Below, piece after piece: positions 54,581 to 63,765 of a DNA stretch of 64,000 nucleotides; the first letter of the stretch is position 1; every line of letters begins with the position of its first letter. The position numbers and the translations under genes were made by a program. Source of the DNA: Flabesymbios commensalis. Its lineage: Eukaryota; Annelida; Polychaeta; Terebellida; Flabelligeridae. The stretch covers positions 99,478,796 to 99,542,795 of the forward strand of contig OZ024902.1 in the NCBI GenBank assembly GCA_964017125.1. Reading direction: 5' to 3'. The notes beneath the pieces are model-generated. The model was given only the letters and a program-made list of their open reading frames with translations, made no database searches and was not told the origin of the DNA.

Positions 54581-54823
54581 CAGGGCTAGACACTAACTGA
54601 TGGCACCTTGGTCAGAAAAATTTTGGGGTACTAGCCCCCCAAATTTATTACTTGCCCGACTTGCCACGGACATACATGCATTGTCTGTTGTGACATTCAC
54701 CGAAATTTAAAATGCTGCAAATTGAAGCTATTGCCCAGGGGGCCACTGGCTGTAATTTTTTACTTGCCCCCACCTAAAGTCAGTTGCCCCGGGCTCTCGG
54801 GCAACCATTAGTGTCGAGCCCAG
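54581..54823. mobile_element. CAGGGCTAGACACTAA MITE with 5-bp direct repeats
   Basis: CAGGGCTAGACACTAA at the left, TTAGTGTCGAGCCCAG at the right, CTGTT outside each end (54576-54580, 54824-54828). Same end style and the same duplication length as 49056-49256. The interior is rich in TTGCCCG/GGGGGCC words. Confidence 0.6.
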
Positions 54824-54994
54824 CTGTTTCAGTCCCAACGCATGCTAACCTTAGTGTATAACAGCGCCACGGTAATTCCTCCCGCCAACTATCTATGAGG
54901 CACAAATGTTGCGATCACGACGTGTGCCACGTGTGAGCCTAATACTAAATGCATACATCTAAAACCAAGTTTGTTTTCTGTGAGCAGTATATAT

Positions 54995-55158
54995 CAGTCC
55001 ATATAGACAATAATTTATATATGAAATTTACTTATATAGACAATAATTTATATATGATATGGCTATATATAGACAATATACATAACAGACATGAATTATT
55101 GTCTATATATTATATAGATTATATATAAATTATTGTCCATTGCCTACTATATGGACTG
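54995..55158. repeat. AT-rich palindromic element (CAGTCCATATA arms)
   Basis: CAGTCCATATAGACAATAAT at one end and ATTATTGTCC...TATATGGACTG at the other. The word ATAGACAATAATTTATATAT recurs directly and inverted, so the whole segment can fold into a cruciform. Confidence 0.65.
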
Positions 55159-55570
55159 CCGATTATATCCTCCCAACTCACACTCCTATTTGCTCTAGAA
55201 TTTCGTTGTCTACACTTAACGAATACACAATTATATACACGCAACATATTTTTTTAAAAACATGTGAGGGAGCCATGTGTGAGGAAACCATACAGACTGA
55301 ATTCTAACAGCGCTGCTATAAAAAACTACTGCGAGAGAGCCATCACTACCACTATATCCCCGAAATACGTGTTTATTCAATTGATATTCTGTAATAGTCT
55401 ATATTATAATTGGCGTCTATTCCATTTTTTTTTAATTTGTCGAAATTAACAAGTTTCAGCCCAAATAAATTATCTTTATTATAATTGATTTTATTTAGTT
55501 GTGCGTTTCGACCACCCATAACTTCTCTCTGTGAGCATTGCTGGCAAATATATTAACACATTAAATCAGC

Positions 55571-57197
55571 ATGGTTAAGCGTAAGAGAGCAGCGTATTTA
55601 AACTAAAAGTGGTTAAGCGCGCATTAGAGACTCACACACTTTGGCGTAAATGAAAAACAAATGAGAGAGTCGGTGAATAAAAGAGATGAGTTAAAATTTG
55701 TAGGGAAAACTTCCAAGAGGTTATATGGTTCGGGACGCAAAGTCCAAGATAAAAGAGTTGGAAACATTTTTAATGCACTGGATTCAAGACATTGTCCACT
55801 AACAAGTCTTTTACAGCTTCTGATGGGTGGTTAGCAAAGCTGAAATCAAGAAATTGTTTATCAACAAGACTGTGCAAGGGAACATCAATCGGTCAGAAAT
55901 TACCCAAAGGATACGATAATAAAGTTGTTTAACTCCATAAATTTGTAATATCCCAAAGGATATATCTATAATATGGATGTAACACCACTGCGCTTTGACA
56001 TGCCAGGAAGCCGTATTTTAGACACTGTCGGTGAATCTTCAATTAAAATCAAGACGAATTGGGCTGAAAAATGTGGATTCACAATGATATTACCCATAAC
56101 AGCTGGTGGTGAAAGGTCAAGCCGTGGGCAATATTTAAAGGGGTGAGAGACCTGAAAGTTCCAACTAATGATGTGATGGTATCGATGCAATGTAAAGGCT
56201 ATATATCGACGAAGAAGGTAAATACACGCAATATATTGTGATTAATTAATCAGATCAATGGGGAGGAGTTGTAAAGCTGTCAATCACTAATCCAGGTCTA
56301 AAAGTGTGAATATTTTTTCTATGTTTACATGTTGCATCAAGTGGATCAGATCTACATTCCTGCATATAAGAGACACTCTCAGACTTCTAGTGTGAGATTC
56401 CATGCAGAGTGCATTTGACAGCGCCTGTACGCAAAGAGCTGGCATCTCGTAACATAGATATCGCGGTGATACCTGGCGGTCTGACACCTTACGGCAACCG
56501 CTTGATGTGTCAATAAACAAGCCTATCAAGACTGGTGTGTGCAGAGCCTGGGAAGACTGGATGAAAAGCGGCAAACAGGAGTTCATCAAAGGCGGCCATT
56601 GCAAAGCGCCAGTAAAGAGCTGAGAGAGGAACGTGGAGCAATGGCTAGAGCTTTGCCAATGTAACTGCCTGCCATGTGGTTTCGAATCCCACTTGGTGCA
56701 GGATTTTCAGATAAATTTCATGTTTCTCCTCACTTAACATTATTTTGATGTTGTCTCCTTGGGCAATGAGTACCTGGCCAATGAGTACCTGGTAGGACAG
56801 AGATGGCAATTGTGTGCGACTAGTTCCTAGCGCCGAAATAGCTGGAAGTGCTGTATGCTCCAAAAAGGGAGTTGAAATGGTACATGAGTGAACAGGTCCA
56901 GTGACCAGGGGTAATATGTGTGAAGCGCACAGAGCATTGTATACATTGCGCTATATAAGAACTCACCATTATTTATTTATTATTATTATCTTGCTCTGGG
57001 CGTTTGTATCATGGAATAGCATCACAGCTGAAATGCTCGCCAAATCGTGCAGGAAAACAGGCATCTCAAGCTCACTTGACGGCACAGAGGATGGCGAGCT
57101 GTACGATGATTTGGTGGCTGATGTACATAGTGATAGTAGCACTGATAGTGATAATGTTACTGTACCTGATAGTATGTTTGATAGTGACAGTGAGTAG
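55571..57197 (+). pseudogene. pogo/Tigger-type (DDE_1) transposase, broken
   Basis: DDE_1 transposases cut and paste the element's ends. Translated pieces match the family in order: MVKRKRAAY start; helix-turn-helix region words (TSKRLYGSGRK, DGWLAKLKSRNCLSTR); MDVTPLRFDMPGSRILDTVG at about 55975, equivalent to the 'NMDETP' block that carries the first catalytic Asp; RNIDIAVIPGGLTPYGNRL at about 56448, equivalent to the 'IPGGLT..LQPLDV' block; WNSITAEMLAKSCRKTGISS then DGTEDGELYDDL and an Asp/Ser-rich tail ending at a TAG (57195). Several stops and frame changes separate the pieces, and a SINE interrupts it before WNSITAEM. It cannot make a working enzyme as it stands. Confidence 0.75.
56622..56990 (+). 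mobile_element. tRNA-derived SINE inserted in the transposase pseudogene
   Basis: The head has GGAGCAATGGCTAGAGC (A-box region, 56636-56652) and GTGGTTTCGAATCCCACTTG (B box 56679-56691). A unique body follows, with the direct repeat AATGAGTACCTGG, and the tail GCGCTATATAAGAACTCACC then an ATT-rich run. A (GCGCTATATAA..)(ATT)n tail is typical of many invertebrate and fish SINEs. Its insertion separates transposase coding blocks. Confidence 0.75.
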
Positions 57198-57772
57198 GAG
57201 TTTGATAGTTTCTGAACATAAGCAGTACAATAAAATTTGAAAAATATGTGACAGCTGAACATAAAAGACTGTATATATAGCGGTATATATATATAATATA
57301 TACATACACACATTATAATAATATTATTGCATTTAAGTCAAAATAATATATATTGTTATCTATAAATGTGTGTATAACCTGCAACATAATACTGTGTTTT
57401 TTCTTTTTTTAATTTTTGAAGAATTATATTTCCATGTTGTAATATAGTGAAATATTTAGATCGAATAATTTAAAAAATATAATTATTCAACTCGAATTAT
57501 GTGATTAACAAATTAACATCTTTCAAAATAAGTTATATCATCCAGCCTAAGACGTAACTGGCACTCAGGTAAATTTGATTAACCCTTTGCCTGCTATCAC
57601 GACTATTGTCGTTTTTACCCTGTTTTATTAGTCAATCAAATCACTGATATTGGGAATGAAATGGGAGTTTACACATCAAGATTTGTAAATGTTTGATCTC
57701 AAATTAAACAACTAGATCACTCCACCTTCCACAATTAAAAGTTTATTGCCAATGCAGTAACGATAGGGCTAT

Positions 57773-59126
57773 TTAACATCTTGGATAAGCCATCTTGGAT
57801 AAGCAAATTAGCTGATTTTCGAACTCAACCAGGGAAATCACTCAGAAGGTGTTCAGAAAAAAAATTGCGAAAATCTGAGGAACATTGGCGACTGGAGAGC
57901 ATTTATATCAATCTTGAATATACAAATTAGCCCATGGCGGCCATGTAGAAAATGCAAATCAGCTGATTTTCAAACTCAGACCAGGATAATCTATCAGAGA
58001 TTGATGAAAAAAAATTGTAAAGATCGGATAAATATTGGCAACTGGAGAGTGATCTTCGATATGCAAATTAGCCCATGGCGGTAATGTTATGCAAATTAGC
58101 TTATTTTCTAACTCAGACAGGATAATTCATCAGAGGGTGTTCAGAAAAAAAATCGCAAAGATCGGTTGAATGTTGGTGACTGGAGAGCGTTTACGTCGAT
58201 CTTGGATATGCAAATTAGCCCATGGCGGCCATGTTGAATATGCAAATTAGTGGATTTTCGAACTCAACCAGGGAAATCACTCAGAAGGTGTTCAGAAAAA
58301 AAATTGCGAAAATCTGAGGAACATTGGCGACTGGAGAGCATTTATATCAATCTTGAATATACAAATTAGCCCATGGCGGCCATGTAGAAAATGCAAATCA
58401 GCTGATTTTCAAACTCAGACCAGGATAATCTATCAGAGATTGATGAAAAAAAAATTTAACATCTTGGATAAGCCATCTTGGATAAGCAAATTAGCTGATT
58501 TTCGAACTCAACCAGGGAAATCACTCAGAAGGTGTTCAGAAAAAAAATTGCGAAAATCTGAGGAACATTGGCGACTGGAGAGCATTTATATCAATCTTGA
58601 ATATACAAATTAGCCCATGGCGGCCATGTAGAAAATGCAAATCAGCTGATTTTCAAACTCAGACCAGGATAATCTATCAGAGATTGATGAAAAAAAATTG
58701 TAAAGATCGGATAAATATTGGCAACTGGAGAGTGATCTTCGATATGCAAATTAGCCCATGGCGGTAATGTTATGCAAATTAGCTTATTTTCTAACTCAGA
58801 CAGGATAATTCATCAGAGGGTGTTCAGAAAAAAAATCGCAAAGATCGGTTGAATGTTGGTGACTGGAGAGCGTTTACGTCGATCTTGGATATGCAAATTA
58901 GCCCATGGCGGCCATGTTGAATATGCAAATTAGTGGATTTTCGAACTCAGACAGGATAATCAATCAGAGGGTGTTCAGAAAAAATTTCGCGAAGATCGGA
59001 TAAATATTGGCAGTTGGAGAGCGTTTACCTCGTCAAATTGTTGAAGAATAAAAATAATAATAATAATAATAACAACAATAGACAGCACTAAAACAATAAC
59101 ATAAACATAGTGGGTGGAGACTTAAT
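57773..59126 (+). repeat. ~1.35-kb satellite element with ~145-bp monomers and higher-order duplication
   Basis: Monomers read 'gcaaattagcccatggcggc', 'catgttgaatatgcaaatta', 'gattttcgaactcaaccagg', 'tcagaaggtgttcagaaaaa' and 'ttggcgactggagagcattt'. A block of three to four monomers is repeated nearly without change: 'aacatcttggataagccatc' occurs at 57776 and about 58459 (683 bp apart), and the GGGAAATCACTCAGAAGGTG segment occurs at about 57822, 58266 and 58510. The array ends in an AAT/AAC-rich stretch and 'acatagtgggtggagactta', shared with the one-unit relic at 22690-22873. Confidence 0.75.
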
Positions 59127-59410
59127 TATATGAGTATTGTTCAACTACTTGAGGTTGTGGATCACGGTAGCAGGACACAACGTCAAGTGGTTGAAAATTT
59201 AAATAAATAAACTTAGCAGGACCGCTAGAGTGAGCCGACACGTAAGCCGAGACCGCGGCGCATTCTGCCATAAATGTCTATTTTTCAAGCAACACCTCCA
59301 ATAGATGCCGCAGGTAGAGCTTAAAAATATGTTGGTGGCATTTATGATTTTTTATTCTATTAAGAGAAGCCGCAGCTACAATTAGAAATTGTACAGTATA
59401 TTGTATAATA

Positions 59411-61001
59411 AGGCCACAGTTTTTTAATTTCCTGTTTCACAAATTTTTTGTCCAGATTGGACTGTCGGAGGACGAAATAAAAATAAAAATAAAGCTAGGA
59501 GTTGTGTACTTTTTTATTTTTTCATAAAAAAAATTGGGTCGGAGTATAAAATAAAATTTAAAAAATTATCAGTGGGTAATTTTCTTCAACAATGACAGTA
59601 TGTAGACCAATTAGAAATCCCCACTCATGAGCGATTAGGCTTAGCCAATCAGACGACTTCATGCATACAGCATGCAGGGAAAGGTCATAAATAGTCAGTT
59701 TTAGAGAATGAAAAATGAGGGAGCCATGTGGCCCATACAGTGTTGAAAAAAGGGGCCAAAAATTATGGGCTCGTCAAATGATTAAAAAAATATTGCCTGC
59801 CGGACTACCAGTATTGAAATTGTGGGAGCCCCAGTTTGGGACAATTAGCCCAAATATGCATTTAGGCGCTAGACACTCCTGGGGAAGCTGGTGAGGGTGC
59901 AAGTACCCCCTCTCATGTTTTCAAATTCCAAAGCTGTGAGAAGTTTTTTTGTTGCAGAAGTGTTGAGTTTGATGCTGCACAGCAGTGGAATATAAGAAAA
60001 CTGTTATAGATAAAAATGTAATATAGATCTCGAAGATTTACTATTAAGCGGTAAACCTAGATCTATAGCACACATTCAACTATCAAGAATTGTAAATGCT
60101 GGGACATTTTTATTGTTGACTATAAATAGATCTACCCCCTGCTACATTTGCCATTAAAGCAAAGTTATAAGAACAGTCTACCAAAAACGTATGGCATGGC
60201 CAAGAATGAATAACATCTGCTATCTGCATATATACTGTAGATAAGTATATGTACAGGTATGTAATAAACTGTCAGTTAAGGCCCATTAGCTCAGCAGGCC
60301 TGACGAAATTCCTGATTTCTAATTATTGACAACCATGTCAAAAATAAGAAATACGGGAATTTTGTCCCTATATCTAGCCTAACTGGTCAGTGTGCAGCAC
60401 AAAAATTTAAAAACTTTCAGTTCTAGTCTATGGACATGTTTACATCCTATGGTCATATTAATAAGCCAAAATAAAATCACCGATTTTTTGATGATTTTAG
60501 ACATGGGCATGTCCCTTTAATACAGTGCATGTGATTGGCTCCCAGAATCATCCAGAAGTGAGCTGGTTCCTGATTGGCCCGCGTCTGTCACATGGGGCAG
60601 CCATGTGAGCACAACGACAAACTGTAGAATATGCATAGGTCAGATCGATGATCGGAAGGCCCGAGTGTCTGCTTCCAGGGCTGGCTATCACAAACAAAAA
60701 CTTCCAAAAAGACGATGTTCACAGCTATGCGCCATCGTGGCTCAATGGGATTTCTCACAGTGCTGCAATTAGGCAAATTATGGGCTAATGGCGCAATCCC
60801 GCGGCCTGTATTGAACACCCCAAATTTATTTTATTTGTTTTCGTTTGGAAATTGGGTTATTATTTTTTTTTATTTAAATACAAGATGGGTTAGGTCGGCG
60901 GAAATAAAAAAAAGGTCATTTTAGAATTTTAATTTTATTTTAAAATTGCAAAAATTGGGGTTGGCGGGTCCGTAAAACAGGAAATTAAAAAAATGTGGCC
61001 T
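59411..61001. mobile_element. 1.6-kb element with AGGCCACA...TTAATTTCC inverted ends
   Basis: Left end AGGCCACAGTTTTTTAATTT then CCTGTTT; right end complement AGGCCACATTTTTTTAATTT then CCTGTTT: 26 of 27 positions equal. The inner flanks are also alike ('gtcggaggacgaaataaaaa' / 'ggcggaaataaaaaaaaggt' wording). Contains half of a TTAA palindromic MITE (60302-60516). No transposase recognised and the target duplication is unclear. Confidence 0.7.
60302..60516. mobile_element. Half of a palindromic TTAA MITE
   Basis: Keeps the centre ('taattattgacaaccatgtc') and right arm of the 365-bp family and ends GTCCCT before TTAA (60517-60520). The left arm is gone, replaced abruptly at 60301. Confidence 0.75.
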
Positions 61002-61167
61002 AAAAGTGGTAAAGTAAAGACCAAACTGATAACAGCATGTTTGCACTCAAATATTCAGCTTAAAAAGTTTGATGATAATATCCATTTGATCATCACATAT
61101 TTCTAAATTTTCTATGTACAGAAAAATATCACTATCTAGAATATAATACCATGTTATATTAAAAAGT

Positions 61168-61700
61168 AACGAGAGGACTGAAGTCCTATATCATCCCCGC
61201 CATAAATTAGGTTAGATTTTTGCGGTCAAAAATATTTTTAAATATCGATTTGTTGTGGCCATTTTTGTTTTCAGTAAAATTACATGCACATTTCCAGATG
61301 GTGGGTAATGTGATTGTACAATGTGAATTATTACTGATTTTGATTTTTCAGTTTTTGCGCCCACAAAAAAATATAAAGTTTATCCATGGCGGCCATTTTG
61401 AATTGCAGTAAAACCCTAAAAAAATTACTTGCACATCTCCATATCGTGTGGAATGTGATAGTAAAATTTGAATAATTTCTGACTTCCAAGTTCTTGCGCC
61501 CACAGAGTTGACCTCTGGCGGCAATTTTAAAATTTGGTAGCATCTTTAAAATCACTTGCACATCCCCATGTTGCTAGGAATGTGATGTTAAAATTTGAAA
61601 AAAAATTGACCAGTAGTTTTTGTGCCCACAAGAAAACGTGACGCGGACAGAATCCTGGCGCGACTAAAATCACCCTCCCCCTATGGGCGGGGAATAAAAA
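61168..61700 (+). mobile_element. Complete AGGACT-family element
   Basis: Starts AACGAG, then AGGACT-ga-AGTCCT and TCATCCCCGCC; ends CCCCCTATGGGCGGGGAATA. TCCCCGCC / GGCGGGGA is the inverted pair. Two to three internal units. It lies alone, outside the nested region. Confidence 0.75.
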
Positions 61701-63228
61701 CTACACTAAATTCAATTAAATGTCACAGAAAAAGCCTACTGTGTTATGTTGTGTATACGTCACACCTGTGAATAAGTCGCATTGGGATGTGTGACAGTAT
61801 ACATACAATATCTAGTACGCACCTGTGGATAGTACGCACTTTGCAGCACGTGGTATGCTTGTATGTGTATGGCACTATAATGTTGAATGCAGGCATATAG
61901 TTTATGGCGTTTAACTAATGTACTTTTACCATGATTACAGTAGTTAAATAATACAAAAAAACGAAGATTTAGGATTCAGTTACAATTTAATATCATAATC
62001 CATGTTTAGCTCATGTTTATAGATGTAGGTTAACCCTGGTTACTTTTTGTATTAAGGGATAAAATGAACAAGATGTACTATGCATGTATGCGCCACCTGT
62101 TGATCACAATTAAACCATGTAATGTTAAAGCAACAAGTGGCTGACTGTGAGACAGCGAAAGATGGGAGAGGGCTGGCTCAATGTTGGGCTAATGCCTGCG
62201 ACATTCAACCATCATTGACCAAGCAGTATTAAAAGGTAGTTGGGGTTGTTATCAAGACACCAGTTAGTTACGGCAACAATTCACTTCTGCATCCATTTCA
62301 CCAGACGCTAGTTAACAATTCAAAGTTTCCAATTGAATTTACAGGCATCAGTACTATTTATTATTAATTGTATATTTAATAATCAAATCTCGTTTGTAAT
62401 ATGTTAACATTATCAAGTATCAGGTCGTGACCATTGATTGTACATGTATTGTATTTGTATCTAGATATATAGTTAATCAGTTACTGGCTCATCGACCATA
62501 TTATTAATAGCCTTCGCTTCGCGCCCAGGGCCGTGGGCCTTATGGCAACATGGGCACGGGTCAAAGGTCAAGTTTTCCACACAGTGTTCCATGAGAAAAA
62601 AGTGTGTCAGAATTTAGTTCCTGTCACTTTCATACCCACTGCCCATGCGCAACAGTCCCTCGTTGCTAAGGTTTCCAAGTCAAGTGACAGGAGTATTCAC
62701 CAGGGGGCAAACATTCAAGTTCTCAGGCACACATTTTTTGTCTTGTCTCACATAAACTGAGAAAGGCAAAGTTAAAACAAGTAGACTAGCCTCAGTAGGC
62801 CTACGTTAGACTACATGGACTATCCTAGAGTGACTTTCTGTAGGCCTTTGGTTAGCCTATGATAGTCTACTGATACTCATACTGTGAAAGGCTGAACTTC
62901 AATTTAAAATTAATGCAGTGAAATGATTATATTTAGTTTAGGCCTACCTTTGTCACTGAACTGTGTGAAGACATTTTCAGTGAAGGGTCACTGACACAGA
63001 CTCACAGTGAGTGGCACTGGGTGTGTGAGTGTCAGTTCATTTCAGTCAGTGGCAAAGTTTCAGTTCATTATCAGCAATGCAAGCAGCACGATGCTTCAAA
63101 GAGCAAGTCTAGGACTAGATAGACTATTAGTCTCAAATCCCTGCCGGCCGGCTGTCTAGCCTCTAGGCCTACTGAGTAGACTATAATGTAGTCTAGGCCC
63201 AGTTTATAAATATAGACGCCACCTGAAA
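61701..63228. other. Unassigned sequence with one near-DR1 motif
   Basis: No gene recognised. GGGTCAAAGGTCA (62558-62570) is a one-mismatch DR1. A foldback-MITE fragment is at about 62170-62225 (GGCTGGCTCAATGTTGGGCT). 62960-63070 is dense in CACTGA/CAGTGA words like those of the 10739-11263 insert. Confidence 0.45.
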
Positions 63229-63363
63229 ATGTCTGGGACTAGAATAGGGCAGATCGTAGCTATCCGACCTATGAACAAGTGTCAAGTGAAAAAGGGAATA
63301 GGGGCCAACACAGTGGGATCGCCAGCCCCCTCCCCCTCTCGTACTGGATCACCAAGCTCCCCA
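63229..63363 (+). CDS. Possible N-terminal coding exon, low support
   Basis: An open frame from an ATG reads MSGTRIGQIVAIRPMNKC, then QVKKGIGANTVGSPAPSPSR and TGSPSSPVL before running into a palindrome. The Ser/Pro-rich composition and locally raised GC resemble a real N-terminal exon, but I know no matching protein, and the only donor nearby (CCA|GTATTA) is weak. It could equally be chance. Confidence 0.15.
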
Positions 63364-63423
63364 GTATTAAACTTTAAAGGCAAAACAAATAGGCCTATTT
63401 GTTTTGCTTTTAAAGTTTAATAC
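63364..63423. repeat. 60-bp near-perfect palindrome
   Basis: GTATTAAACTTTAAAGGCAA continuing to AATAGG at the centre, then its complement; 29 of 30 arm positions pair and there is no spacer (centre AGG|CCT at 63393/63394). Confidence 0.9.
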
Positions 63424-63765
63424 TAGGCCTACCTGTGTTTCAGATCACACTGCCTACCCAAACAGGGTAGGCTAGATACCGACCTACCAAAAAGCTAACT
63501 TTCATTTTGGACCATCCTGCACCGTCGGACAGAGTAGGCCTAGGCTATAGGGCCCTAATGATTTTTTTCTATTTTGTTTTATTCTGGTAGACCTAGACTA
63601 TATCTGGCCCTCCGAAATAGGGTAGGAGTAGGTGGAGAAACTTTCTCTTTTCAATCACCTTGAGAAAAAGGTTAAATTGGCCCAAAAAGCAAAATTGCAG
63701 ACTTTTTTATTATTTTTTTTTCATAAATTGCAAGACAACTTTGGGTTCAAATATGTTTGGTCGGG

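Larger units (their letters stand above)
54157..59396 (+). mobile_element. 5.2-kb decayed Tigger/pogo-like transposon with nested insertions
   Basis: Left end GCGTAAAATTACTAATTGCA then GCCGC; right end complement CTGTACAATTTCTAATTGTA then GCTGC; TA follows the right end (59397-59398). Subterminal 'ctaatagaagcc' and 'aagagaagccgc' repeat the TIR wording. It bears a broken pogo-type transposase (55571-57197), a SINE, a 1.35-kb satellite element, a CAGGGCTAG MITE and an AT palindrome. The 801-bp element at 40876 shares its termini. Confidence 0.7.

Noticed and set aside
56636-56705. tRNA gene
   Set aside because: A and B boxes are present but the arms do not pair as a tRNA, and a SINE body and ATT-rich tail follow.
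58353-58613. 86-codon open frame in the satellite array
   Set aside because: The frame follows the satellite monomer and repeats with it; no coding signature.
62533-62760. 75-codon open frame beginning in a GC-richer segment
   Set aside because: No family recognised and no splice or start context; composition is explained by the surrounding unique DNA.
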